Part shown: positions 8,141 through 15,108 of the stretch, piece by piece
Layout: each line of letters begins with the position of its first letter
Position numbering within the stretch: the first letter of the stretch is position 1
Origin: an uncultured Oscillospiraceae bacterium
GTDB lineage: Bacteria; Bacillota; Clostridia; Oscillospirales; Oscillospiraceae
Reading direction: 5' to 3'
Length of the DNA: 17,384 bases
Assembly (NCBI GenBank): GCA_910587785.1
Contig: CAJUOA010000073.1
Coordinates: 1-17,384 of the forward strand
Made by a program: the position numbers and the translations under genes
Notes under the pieces: generated by a model
Told to the model about the DNA's origin: nothing
What the model saw: the letters and a program-made list of their open reading frames with translations, nothing else
Databases searched by the model: none

Positions 8141-8578
8141 ATGAAAAAGATCCTGTCCCTCTACCAGTCCTATATGATCCGCCCGACCATCTACATGTGT
8201 GTGTCCCGGTGTGCGGTGGCGCTGATGGTCCTGCTTTTCTGGGACCGGTTTGTCAATAACGGTACCTTCTCCCTGATCCGGGACGGCTGTCTGGTGATGG
8301 GGCTGATCATGATGCTGCTGTCCTGGTTTGCGTATCTGAGCCTTCAGGGGGTGCCCCGGCCGAAGCTGAGGATCCCCTTCGTGGACCCTGAGAAGCGCCG
8401 GCGGCGGTACTTGGGCCGGGCGGACATCGTGGATTTTGCGGACGAGCACATCGTCTCCTTCGACGAGCTGGAGCCGGAAGAGAAGTCGGCCTGCATCCTG
8501 GCGGCGGACTTCATCGGGGGGTTGCTCTTCTTCATCCCCGGCGTCATCGCCACGGTCATGTGGTTTGTCCAGCATTGA
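8141..8578 (+). CDS. Small conserved-looking membrane protein of unknown function
   Basis: I do not recognise a named family. The 145-residue product has three likely membrane helices (about 17-35, 48-69 and 121-142) and a cytoplasmic-looking segment between the second and third. That segment has a basic patch (EKRRRRY, 84-90) followed by an acidic stretch (ADIVDFADEHIVSFDELEPEEK). ATG 8141 was chosen because AAGGAG (8129-8134) lies 6 bases upstream and the protein then opens with a basic stretch. Longer in-frame starts fall inside the preceding ATPase gene. It lies on the same strand, 79 bases after the last ATPase gene with a hairpin between, so it could be co-transcribed. A strong terminator follows. 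Any role in transport is only suggested by position. Confidence 0.8.
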   Translation: MKKILSLYQSYMIRPTIYMCVSRCAVALMVLLFWDRFVNNGTFSLIRDGCLVMGLIMMLLSWFAYLSLQGVPRPKLRIPFVDPEKRRRRYLGRADIVDFADEHIVSFDELEPEEKSACILAADFIGGLLFFIPGVIATVMWFVQH

Positions 8579-8594
8579 GTCGAGAAGAGAAGAG

Positions 8595-8633
8595 ACCGCC
8601 TTGGAGCGCAGAGAGCTCCAAGGCGGTTTTTTT
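8595..8633 (+). terminator. Strong terminator between convergent operons
   Basis: A perfect 13-bp stem ACCGCCTTGGAGC (8595-8607) / GCTCCAAGGCGGT (8615-8627) has a 7-base loop and is followed by seven T (8627-8633). It ends the + strand transporter transcript. It also lies 31 bases past the stop of the - strand SEDS gene, where the opposite-strand tail is T-rich but broken by C, so it may serve both directions. Confidence 0.93.
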
Positions 8634-8663
8634 GCGTGTCCAGGGCAGAGCCCTGGCGGGCCC

Positions 8664-9839
8664 CTACGTCTTCCTCAGCCAATCCGGCAGGGTCCTGCTC
8701 CGCACGCCGGAGACGATCCCCATGGCGGCGAAGAGGGTAACGATAGAGCTCCCCCCATAGCTGAAAAAGGGGAGGGTCAGTCCGATGACGGGCATGACAA
8801 AAAGGCACATGCCGATGTTCTCCACCACCTGGAAGATGAGCATGGAGGCAAACCCCACGCAGATGAGGGCGTCCATGGTGCTCCGAGCCGAACGGGCGGT
8901 CTGGAAGCACCGGTAGATGATCAAAAACTCCAGCATGATAATGACGAGGCACCCGACCATGCCCAGCTCCTCGCCGCAGACGGAGAAGATGAAATCCGTC
9001 TGCCGTTCCGGGAGGCTGGAGCGGTCCAGGGACTGGGTCTGGATGCCCTGGAAGAGGCCCTGCCCCAGCAGGCCGCCGCTGCCCAGGGCCATCATGGACC
9101 GGGTCTGCTGCCACCCGATGCCCCGGGGGTCGAAGCTGTGGTCGAAGATGACCTGGAAGCGGCTGAGCCAATAGGCGGGGATCTTGTCCAGCAAAAGCAG
9201 GGCCAGGACGCCCACCACGGCGGCGCCCCCCCCGGCGGCGAACCAGTACCAGGGCAGTCCCGCCGCGAGGGCCATGCCCGCGTAGATGATGAGATACACC
9301 AGGCCGCTGCCCGCGTCCTTGGAGATGACGAAGATCCACAGGAACATCATCCCCGTGTGGGCGGCGGGGAGGACCAGGGACCCCAGCCCCCGCATCTGCC
9401 GGTTGTCCCGGAACCAGGCTATCTGCTTGGCGAGGAGGATGGTGAAGCTGAGCTTGACCACCTCCGCGGGCTGGATGCTGGTGGGCATCCAGCTTGCGCT
9501 GAGCCAGGAGCGGTTGCCGTGGGTCTCGCCGCCGGTGCCCAGGGGGGTCAGGAGGAGGGCGATGAAGCCCAGGTTGAAGAGAAGGAAGAGGGGCCACTTC
9601 TCTGCGAAGTGCTCCACGTCCACACTGGAGAAGATGAAATAGGCGGCGATGCCCAGCACCGCTCCCGCCGCCTGGATGATGACCCGGCGGAGCTGGAAGT
9701 CCACGCCGCGGTAGTTGGTGGCGCTTGCGATGAGGACGATGCCGAAGGCCGAAGCCACGAGGCACAGGCCCAGGAGCACCATGTCCGCCTTTCGGAGGAT
9801 ATATCGGACTGCGTCCAGCAGTCGGGAGAAAATGGTCAC
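8664..9839 (-). CDS. rodA: SEDS-family peptidoglycan glycosyltransferase, RodA/FtsW type
   Basis: This 391-residue polytopic membrane protein would polymerise lipid II glycan strands with a partner class B penicillin-binding protein during elongation or division. About ten membrane helices are visible. Family motifs, numbered from the TTG at 9854 (subtract 5 for this start), are QPAEVVKL (128-135), KDAGSG (179-184), FDPRGIGWQQ (241-250), whose Asp242 aligns with the catalytic aspartate of RodA, LPERQTDFIF (281-290) and PVIGLTLPFFSYGGSS (355-370). The GQGLFQGIQTQ stretch favours RodA over FtsW. GTG 9839 was chosen because GAGGTGG lies 4-5 bases upstream. TTG 9854 is possible but lacks a site. 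No PBP gene is nearby. It has its own promoter downstream of the lux-like pair. Confidence 0.92.
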   Translation of the reverse strand: MTIFSRLLDAVRYILRKADMVLLGLCLVASAFGIVLIASATNYRGVDFQLRRVIIQAAGAVLGIAAYFIFSSVDVEHFAEKWPLFLLFNLGFIALLLTPLGTGGETHGNRSWLSASWMPTSIQPAEVVKLSFTILLAKQIAWFRDNRQMRGLGSLVLPAAHTGMMFLWIFVISKDAGSGLVYLIIYAGMALAAGLPWYWFAAGGGAAVVGVLALLLLDKIPAYWLSRFQVIFDHSFDPRGIGWQQTRSMMALGSGGLLGQGLFQGIQTQSLDRSSLPERQTDFIFSVCGEELGMVGCLVIIMLEFLIIYRCFQTARSARSTMDALICVGFASMLIFQVVENIGMCLFVMPVIGLTLPFFSYGGSSIVTLFAAMGIVSGVRSRTLPDWLRKT

Positions 9840-9867
9840 AGCACCACCTCGCAAAAATTCTATCTAT

Positions 9868-9896
9868 AGTCTACCACAGGATCGCGGCGGTGTAAA
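9868..9896 (-). promoter_or_regulatory. Promoter of the SEDS gene
   Basis: On the - strand, TTTACA (9891-9896) is separated by 17 bases from TAGACT (9868-9873), matching 5/6 and 4/6 of the sigma-A consensus. It lies between the end of the LuxC-like gene and the GTG start at 9839. No terminator hairpin was seen between them, so read-through is also possible. Confidence 0.6.
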
Positions 9897-9935
9897 CCAT
9901 GAGTCCTGCGAAAATTGGGGAAAATGTGCCGCGCC

Positions 9936-11210
9936 TCACCCAAACTCCACGATCCTGCTGTAGAGCTGGAGGGGATAGAGGCCGTCGTGGGCCTCCCCCG
10001 GGAGGGTCCGGGACATGTCCCCGGCCCAGGTGACCCGCACCACCCCCGCCCGGGCGAGGAGCGCACTGAGCGCCGGGCGCTCCTCCGGTGGGCAGAGGAG
10101 CCCGGCGGTCTGGAGCCGCCCCTTCTCCGGACTGAGGACATGGACGATCCTCCGCCGGGGCAGTGGCTTGACCCAGCAGTTCCCCGCGAGAGCCGAGAGC
10201 TCCAGGCGGCTGTCCGGGGCAATGGTGACCCCCGCGCCGCCGCCCCGCAGCACCCTGCGCCCGGTCTCGACGGCCTCCAGGGCCTCGGTCCAGAGCTGGA
10301 GGGACGCCTTGGCCCGCAGGCCCATGTCCGCAGGGGCGTGGCGGGCGTTCTCCGCCTGGAGGATCTGGAAAAACCGCTCCCCGAAGGCCTCCACCGCGCC
10401 CATGTCCTCCGTGTCCAGGAAGATGCCCTGACAGGAGGAGCACAGGAGCTGCCGGGTCTCGCAGATATGCTTCGCGAGGGCGGCGAGGTCCCCGTCCGAC
10501 GCCTCGCCGGAGACGTAGGCGAAGCTGAGCTTGTGGCCCCAGGGGATGACCCGGGTGTCGGGCCCGGCGAGAGTCCGAGCGGCGCGGACCGCCTCGTCCC
10601 CGCCCCAGACCACCACGCCGCCGGCGATGCGGGCGAACTCCGTGAGGGAGGCGAGGTCGCTGGAGGGCACGTCGAAGACATAGACGAAGTCCTTCAGCGC
10701 GGGCTCGATGGCCGCCAGCTCCCGCAGGAGCAGGAGGGACGCCCCCCGGTCCATGGAGGGGAGCTTCAAAATGTTGATGTTCCCGGCGAGAAGGCCCTCC
10801 ACCACGCTGTAGGCAGGCAGGCCGTCCACATTCCCGGCGGCGATGTGGAGCAGGACTCCCAGGGGGAACCTCCGCCGCTGGATGGGGGCGCGTCCGGGGC
10901 AGGGGAGGGGGGTGTCCTCCGGGCCGGGGCCCAGCTCTAAAGCGAGCTTCCGGCGCAGGCTCCCCGGCTCCAGGAGGCGTAATGCGGCCTCGAACTGCCC
11001 GGGGCTGATGTGGAAGTCCGCGAGGAAGGGGCGAAGCACTTGGTCATAGTCCCCCCGCCGGACCCGCTCCGCCAGGACCCCGCAGGCGGAGATGACCTGC
11101 TCCGGCGCGATGGTCCGGGAGGCGATGGTCTCCAGGCACCGGGCCTCCAGCTCCCCACGGAGGCGGGGGAGCTCCCGGTCTTCGTAGAGCTGTCCTTGGA
11201 ACAGGATCAC
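9936..11210 (-). CDS. LuxC-family acyl-CoA (fatty acyl) reductase
   Basis: This 424-residue enzyme belongs to the LuxC family, distant relatives of aldehyde dehydrogenases that reduce a thioester-bound acyl group to an aldehyde with NADPH. The nucleotide-binding segment PLGVLLHIAAGNVDGLP (about 116-132) is followed by the conserved ALDH-like stretch GLLAGNINILKLPS. The region RQLLCSSCQGIF (about 253-264) matches the family's catalytic-cysteine motif (CSS), making Cys257 the likely acyl-carrying residue. The GTG start at 11210 overlaps the TGA of the LuxE-like gene by four bases (GTGA), showing tight coupling. In luminous bacteria LuxC works with LuxE and LuxD, but no luciferase or thioesterase gene is visible here, so the aldehyde must have another use. 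The real substrate is unknown. Confidence 0.85.
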   Translation of the reverse strand: MILFQGQLYEDRELPRLRGELEARCLETIASRTIAPEQVISACGVLAERVRRGDYDQVLRPFLADFHISPGQFEAALRLLEPGSLRRKLALELGPGPEDTPLPCPGRAPIQRRRFPLGVLLHIAAGNVDGLPAYSVVEGLLAGNINILKLPSMDRGASLLLLRELAAIEPALKDFVYVFDVPSSDLASLTEFARIAGGVVVWGGDEAVRAARTLAGPDTRVIPWGHKLSFAYVSGEASDGDLAALAKHICETRQLLCSSCQGIFLDTEDMGAVEAFGERFFQILQAENARHAPADMGLRAKASLQLWTEALEAVETGRRVLRGGGAGVTIAPDSRLELSALAGNCWVKPLPRRRIVHVLSPEKGRLQTAGLLCPPEERPALSALLARAGVVRVTWAGDMSRTLPGEAHDGLYPLQLYSRIVEFG

Positions 11211-12328
11211 GGCGCCACCCCCTTCAGGTACTCCGCCGCACCGGCGGCGCAGGTGACGATGTCCCGGACCCCCACCCGGCCTAAAATCTCCAGCCACGGC
11301 CCCTCGATGCCGCACCCGCAGGTCCCGGCGGGGTGGAGCACCCCCAGGTCGTCGGTCATGACGCTGAGGAGGGGCATGGAGGCAGTCATGGGGGTGAGGA
11401 GATCCACCAGCCCCGGCGTGCCCTCCGGGACGGGCTCCAGGGTGTCGGGGTCCCGGATGAGGACCCGGCTGTAGACGGGGATATGGAAGTGGTGGCGCGG
11501 GCAGGTGGTGTAGAGGATGGGGTGCTCCACCGCGCCGAAGAACTCCACGCATTGGGCCTCCCCGATGCCCAGCACCGACCGGGCGAGACGGTAGAGCTCG
11601 GATTTCTCCACCTTCTGCCCCTCGAACTGCTTCCACCCGCCGCCCATGGTGATGAGGGACCCGGCGGGCATTCGCAGATGGATGCCCCGCTCCTCCATGC
11701 CCCGTAAGAGGAGGTAGGTGTAAGAGGGGAAGCCTATGGTCCGGATGGGCACGGTCCCTTTCGCGGCCCGGATGAGGCGTTTTTCCATGGCCTTGAGGTC
11801 CAGCTGATAGCCGCCGTTCTGCCACACCAGGGCGTAGGTCCTGCTGAGGGCGGGGGCGAAGAAGGTGAAGCCGAAGCCGGTCTTGGAGAAGGCGGTGTCG
11901 TTCTCCCGGCGGGGCTGGTAGCCGAGAATGAAGTAGTGGCAGGGCTTGACCGAGAGCAGGCCGTGCCGCCGCGCCATGGTCAGGGACATATCCAGCCCCC
12001 GGCGGAGGCTCCCGGCGTCGAAGCCCACCCGGCTCTTCACTCCGCCGGTGCCCGAGGACGCGGCCCGGATGAGGAGCCGGTTTTCCGGCATGGAGCGCAG
12101 GGTGTGGCGCTTGAAGTAGAGGGTGGGGATGGGGGGCAGGCGGTGGAGGTCCCCGGGGCCCAGCTTCGCGCCCCGCTCCAGTCCGGCAATGGCGCAGATG
12201 TGGTCGTAGTCCCGGCAGCTTCGGCGCTGGAAGGCGGCGTTCTCCGCCATGGCGGCGGCGAAGAGAGCGTTGGTGCCGGGGAGGTCGTAGGGGTCCTTCC
12301 AGCGGAAGAGGGCGTCGGCGTGCTTCAT
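11207..12328 (-). CDS. LuxE-family acyl-protein synthetase (adenylate-forming)
   Basis: This 373-residue protein of the LuxE family belongs to the adenylate-forming superfamily and resembles PaaK. Such enzymes use ATP to activate a carboxylic acid and pass the acyl group to a partner reductase. Visible features are the phosphate-binding loop AASSGTGGVKSRVGFD (about 89-104), a TMGGGWKQFEGQK segment, and the C-terminal TDDLGVLHPAGTCGCGIEGPWLEILGRVG, which has the GD-like and LGR motifs of adenylating enzymes. A cysteine near the C-terminus (Cys360) could be the acyl carrier, as in luminous LuxE. That is inference. ATG 12328 follows AAGGAGG by 9 bases. Longer in-frame starts pass through the promoter and the palindromic element. 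It is coupled to the downstream LuxC-like gene. Confidence 0.85.
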   Translation of the reverse strand: MKHADALFRWKDPYDLPGTNALFAAAMAENAAFQRRSCRDYDHICAIAGLERGAKLGPGDLHRLPPIPTLYFKRHTLRSMPENRLLIRAASSGTGGVKSRVGFDAGSLRRGLDMSLTMARRHGLLSVKPCHYFILGYQPRRENDTAFSKTGFGFTFFAPALSRTYALVWQNGGYQLDLKAMEKRLIRAAKGTVPIRTIGFPSYTYLLLRGMEERGIHLRMPAGSLITMGGGWKQFEGQKVEKSELYRLARSVLGIGEAQCVEFFGAVEHPILYTTCPRHHFHIPVYSRVLIRDPDTLEPVPEGTPGLVDLLTPMTASMPLLSVMTDDLGVLHPAGTCGCGIEGPWLEILGRVGVRDIVTCAAGAAEYLKGVAP

Positions 12329-12362
12329 GGGCGGGGCCTCCTTTTGGGTGGGACTTTTGTAT

Positions 12363-12391
12363 AGTATACCACGGTTTGGCCGGGGCGTCCA
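12363..12391 (-). promoter_or_regulatory. Promoter of the luxE-luxC-like pair
   Basis: On the - strand, TGGACG (12386-12391) is separated by 17 bases from TATACT (12363-12368), matching 4/6 and 5/6 of the sigma-A consensus. The start codon at 12328 would give a leader of roughly 25-30 nt that includes the AAGGAGG site. Confidence 0.65.
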
Positions 12392-12436
12392 GGGGCGAAG
12401 CGCCGCCAACATCTGCTGCGGGACGGCGCGCCATTT

Positions 12437-12588
12437 CGCAGGGGCGGATATTATTTCCGAGCTTAAAGCTCGGAAATAATACATTTGATGCAAGCCGTTT
12501 TGCTCGCCGCTGTAAACAGCGGCAACCGCAAAACATGGCAAATATTACTTCCGACCTTTCGGTTCGGAAGTAATAATATCCCCCTACG
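12437..12588. repeat. Nested inverted-repeat element, MITE/REP-like
   Basis: The ends are imperfect inverted repeats: CGCAGGGGCGGATATTATT (12437-12455) and, read on the - strand from 12588, CGTAGGGGGATATTATT. Inside lie three more hairpins: a perfect 15-bp stem 12450-12464/12466-12480 (GAGCTT-A-AAGCTC centre), a compound stem (12494-12503/12528-12539 with GCCGCTG-TAAA-CAGCGGC at 12506-12523), and an 11-bp stem 12544-12554/12564-12574. TTCCGA/TCGGAA recurs four times. Base composition swings from GC-rich flanks to AT-rich arms. No coding frame is credible. The shape suggests a non-autonomous palindromic insertion or a structured RNA. Confidence 0.7.
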
Positions 12589-12707
12589 GGTGCGTTGACC
12601 GTTCTGCGGCCGGCGTTGATTCCCAGACAAATACAACCCCATCCGCCCCCCAAAGACACCGGTCTTCCTTTCCAAAAATTTCCCCCTAAGGAAATCTTAA
12701 TAAAGTG

Positions 12708-12736
12708 TTGACAAGACGGTTGCAACCTGTTACAAT
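12708..12736 (+). promoter_or_regulatory. Promoter of the 96-residue protein gene, with spacer palindrome
   Basis: TTGACA (12708-12713) is separated by 17 bases from TACAAT (12731-12736), 6/6 and 5/6 of consensus. The spacer contains the perfect palindrome GGTTGCAACC (12718-12727), a possible operator. GTTACAA occurs twice, at 12729-12735 and 12740-12746. Confidence 0.85.
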
Positions 12737-12786
12737 TTGGTTACAAATATGACAGGACTATTGCAAGACTCGAAAGGAGTGACTCG

Positions 12787-13077
12787 ATGGCACAGCATAC
12801 GGAGGGCCTCGTCTACAAGGACCACCCCCTCCGCCGCGTCGGGAATATGATCTACTACGGCTCTATGGCCGACCCGTACATCATCCTGATGCAGGTGAAG
12901 GAGACGAAGAAGGAAAAGGACCTGGAGGTCGCCACAAAGGTCTCCGTGGAGCTCCAGCGCACCGGGGCGGATCTTCGCAGCCGCGACCGGGTGGTCAAGC
13001 GGAGCGAGAAGGATGGACTCTACAGCGCCATGGACATCTCCGCCATTTGGCTGGAGCGGGCCTTGGCCGGTAAGTGA
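12787..13077 (+). CDS. Conserved-looking hypothetical protein, 96 residues
   Basis: I do not recognise a named function. The product is a soluble, charged protein without signal peptide, membrane segment or cysteine motif. The N-terminal half looks like a compact beta-rich fold (VGNMIYYGSMADPYIILMQVKETK). The C-terminal half carries a basic stretch (RSRDRVVKRSEKDG, about 64-77) and a closing helix (AMDISAIWLERALAG). ATG 12787 follows AAAGGAG (12773-12779) by 7 bases and sits about 45 bases after a near-consensus promoter, so it is a well-expressed real gene. The next gene begins 58 bases downstream on the same strand with no terminator between, so the two are likely co-transcribed. Confidence 0.85.
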   Translation: MAQHTEGLVYKDHPLRRVGNMIYYGSMADPYIILMQVKETKKEKDLEVATKVSVELQRTGADLRSRDRVVKRSEKDGLYSAMDISAIWLERALAGK

Positions 13078-13135
13078 CCCGGACTTTTCCAACACGACAC
13101 GTAAGATAACGGACTGAAGACGAGGTTTTTTACGA

Positions 13136-14248
13136 ATGAAAAAATTTATGACGAAATCCCTGGTGATGGCCGCCCTTGCGGCTCTCTGCCTGACCGTGAC
13201 CGCCGCCGCCGCTGAGATCGGGAGCGGCGTGGTGGACGCATACGACCTGCGCCTGCGCTCCCAGCCCTCCACCGACGCCGAGACCATCGTCTATCTGGAC
13301 AACGGCGCCAAGCTCTCCGTCCAGGAGGACCTGGGCGACTGGTACAAGGTGGTCAGCGGCACGTATACCGGCTATGTCTCCGCCGAGTACGTGGCCTACA
13401 CCCCCTCTCCGGAGGAGGAGATCCCCGATGTCGGGACCCCCTCCGAGACCGCGGCGGAGGTCAACGCCAATGATGTCAACCTCCGCTCCGGCCCCTCCAC
13501 CGACTACAACATCCTGGGCACGCTCAACGCCGGGGAGGCGGTCACCATGCTGACCAATGAGGACGGCTGGTGTCAGGTGGCCTGGAACGGTCAGGTGGGC
13601 TTCATCAGCTCCGAGTTCGTCTCCGTCAACGGCATCGCCCAGAACTACACCCAGGGCCGCGTCACCGGCGACGGCGTCAACGTCCGTTCCCAGCCCAATA
13701 CCGACAGCGCCATCCTCACCCGGGTCTCCACCGGCAAGGTGGTTGAGCTCATCTCTCTCAAGGACAACTGGTATAACGTGGTGGTCAACGGCACCAAGGG
13801 CTACATCCGCGCCGACTATGTGAGCCCCTACGACGGCGCTCCCACCACCGCCTCCAGCGCCATCGGCAGCGACATCGTCTCCCTGGCTCTGGAGTACCTG
13901 GGGACTCCCTACTCCTACGGCGGGGCCTCCCCCAAGGGCTTCGACTGCTCCGGGTTCACGATGTACATATTCTCTCAGATGGGCTATAGCCTCCCCCACT
14001 CCGCCACCTCCCAGTGGAACAACTCCGGCGAGTACGTGGAGCGCTCCGACCTCCAGCCCGGGGACCTGGTCCTCTTCTGCGACCCCTCCCGGTCCAACGG
14101 CAAGGCCTGCTCCCATGTGGGCATCTACATCGGGGACAACGAGTTCGTCCACGCCTCCTCCGGCTCCTCCGGCAAGCGGGTGCGGATCAGCAGCCTCTCC
14201 GAGGACTACTACAGCCGCTACTACAAGGGCGCCAAGCGCGTGGGATAA
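13136..14248 (+). CDS. Secreted SH3b-NlpC/P60 cell-wall endopeptidase
   Basis: This 370-residue exported cell-wall hydrolase would cut peptide stems of peptidoglycan. A signal peptide covers about residues 1-26 (KK, hydrophobic core, AAAA). Three bacterial SH3 repeats follow, at about 30-88, 105-165 and 175-230, each with the pattern (V)NLRSxPSTD...GW/WYxV...GYxxxEYV. The catalytic NlpC/P60 domain occupies about 244-370: Cys271 in FDCSGF, His327 in CSHVGIYIG and His339 in FVHASS form the expected catalytic triad. The start is supported by GAGGT (13122-13126) 9 bases upstream, a modest site, and by the signal peptide. It follows the 96-residue protein gene and is ended by a strong terminator. 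It may act in daughter-cell separation or wall turnover. Confidence 0.95.
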   Translation: MKKFMTKSLVMAALAALCLTVTAAAAEIGSGVVDAYDLRLRSQPSTDAETIVYLDNGAKLSVQEDLGDWYKVVSGTYTGYVSAEYVAYTPSPEEEIPDVGTPSETAAEVNANDVNLRSGPSTDYNILGTLNAGEAVTMLTNEDGWCQVAWNGQVGFISSEFVSVNGIAQNYTQGRVTGDGVNVRSQPNTDSAILTRVSTGKVVELISLKDNWYNVVVNGTKGYIRADYVSPYDGAPTTASSAIGSDIVSLALEYLGTPYSYGGASPKGFDCSGFTMYIFSQMGYSLPHSATSQWNNSGEYVERSDLQPGDLVLFCDPSRSNGKACSHVGIYIGDNEFVHASSGSSGKRVRISSLSEDYYSRYYKGAKRVG

Positions 14249-14265
14249 TTGGATATGGAAAAGAA

Positions 14266-14295
14266 CACCGGCCCGGGTTGGGCCGGTGCTTTTTT
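14266..14295 (+). terminator. Rho-independent terminator after the NlpC/P60 gene
   Basis: A perfect 9-bp stem CACCGGCCC (14266-14274) / GGGCCGGTG (14280-14288) with loop GGGTT is followed by C and six T (14290-14295), 18 bases after the stop codon. Confidence 0.93.
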
Positions 14296-14336
14296 GCTGG
14301 AGTGGCATTTATCCGCAGAGTTGGGTATCCACGATT

Positions 14337-14365
14337 CGTAGAGGCGGATACCATCCGCCTCTACG
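14337..14365. repeat. Perfect 13-bp palindrome, REP-like
   Basis: CGTAGAGGCGGAT (14337-14349) pairs perfectly with ATCCGCCTCTACG (14353-14365) around a 3-base loop. The arm closely matches the end of the nested element at 12437-12588 (CGTAGGGG/CGCAGGGGCGGAT). A 12-bp palindrome CGTCTGCAGACG (14367-14378) follows at once. No long T run follows on the - strand, so it is not an obvious terminator for the neighbouring - strand gene. Confidence 0.7.
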
Positions 14366-14386
14366 GCGTCTGCAGACGATGCCTTT

Positions 14387-15022
14387 TTACTCCAGAGCCA
14401 ACTGCCCGTCCCGGACGGTGAGATCCACCATCCTGGGGTCCTGGTACATCCGGGCGAGGCTCTGGGCGTCGGCGAAGCAGGTCTCCGGGTCCAGCTCCAG
14501 CCCCAGCACGGTCCGGCCGATGACCGCCGCCGCCAGGGACGCCCCCAGCACCGACGTGTGCTCGCCGTCGGCGAAGTAGAAGTCCGCCTCCGGATGGGCG
14601 TGGGTAAGGGGCCACCAGAGGCGGCCCACCGGGCAGACCACAGCACCGATGCGTCCGGCAAGGGCCTCATAGGCCGCGCACATGGCCTCCTGCCCCTGGG
14701 GGTTCGACTTCTCGGTCCAGGTCATATAGAGGAAGGTCTTCGTCCCCGCGGGCACGAGAGCGGCGATGGCCTCCCCGGCCTCCAGGAGGGACTCCCGGCC
14801 TGGGAAGGGGTGGGCGTTGTGCTGGAGGACCACCGCGTCATAGCCGCCGCACATAAGGTTATAGTAGGTCTGGGACTGCTTGAGGTGCCAATCCAGCCCC
14901 ATGCCGGGGTGGGTGAGCATCACGGCCTCCGCCTGGACGCCGTGGTCCTTGCAGAACTGGACGAACCGGGCGGGGACGTAGTGGACGAAGGTGTGGCTGT
15001 TGCCGATGAAGAGGATCTTCAT
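14387..15022 (-). CDS. SGNH/GDSL-like hydrolase, probably cytosolic
   Basis: This 211-residue protein has the fingerprint of SGNH hydrolases (esterases and deacylases). The N-terminal block I is FIGNSHT with nucleophile Ser9, a GGYDAVVLQHN block lies at about 59-69, and the C-terminal catalytic pair is ADGEHTSVLG with Asp152 and His155. There is no signal peptide, so it probably acts in the cytoplasm. The pattern recalls the group whose block I reads GNSFT/GNSHT, many of which are uncharacterised. ATG 15022 is preceded by AAAGGAG at 8 bases. It lies downstream of rpmF on the same strand with a long hairpin between them, so read-through expression is likely. The substrate is unknown. Confidence 0.8.
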   Translation of the reverse strand: MKILFIGNSHTFVHYVPARFVQFCKDHGVQAEAVMLTHPGMGLDWHLKQSQTYYNLMCGGYDAVVLQHNAHPFPGRESLLEAGEAIAALVPAGTKTFLYMTWTEKSNPQGQEAMCAAYEALAGRIGAVVCPVGRLWWPLTHAHPEADFYFADGEHTSVLGASLAAAVIGRTVLGLELDPETCFADAQSLARMYQDPRMVDLTVRDGQLALE

Positions 15023-15047
15023 AGTGGGCGCTCCTTTCTATATGACA

Positions 15048-15091
15048 GTACCCGCGTCTCACAGAAGCACACTCCTGCCAGACACGGGTAC
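15048..15091 (-). promoter_or_regulatory. Long hairpin between rpmF and the SGNH gene
   Basis: On the - strand GTACCCGTGTCT (15080-15091) pairs with AGACGCGGGTAC (15048-15059), 12 bp with one T-G wobble. The 20-base loop has a further inner stem CAGGAG/CTTCTG. No T run follows. It could be a processing site, an mRNA 3' end or a regulator of the SGNH gene, whose start is 26 bases further on. Confidence 0.5.
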
Positions 15092-15108
15092 AGCATCACA
15101 GTATGCAA

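Noticed and set aside
5246..8142. Long - strand open frames opposite the permease and ATPase genes
   Set aside because: They are antisense to genes with full ABC motifs, have composition-driven translations, and lack ribosome binding sites.
8436..9869. 477-codon + strand frame opposite the SEDS gene
   Set aside because: It starts inside the small membrane-protein gene, crosses a strong terminator and is antisense to a clear RodA-type protein.
12539..12548. AAATATTAC resembling the CRESS-virus origin nonamer TAATATTAC
   Set aside because: It lies at the foot of a stem, not in a hairpin loop, and is about 4 kb from the Rep remnant. It is probably chance.
12329..12725. N-terminal extensions of the lux-like genes on the - strand
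   Set aside because: They translate the promoter and the palindromic element. The start at 12328 has a proper AAGGAGG site.
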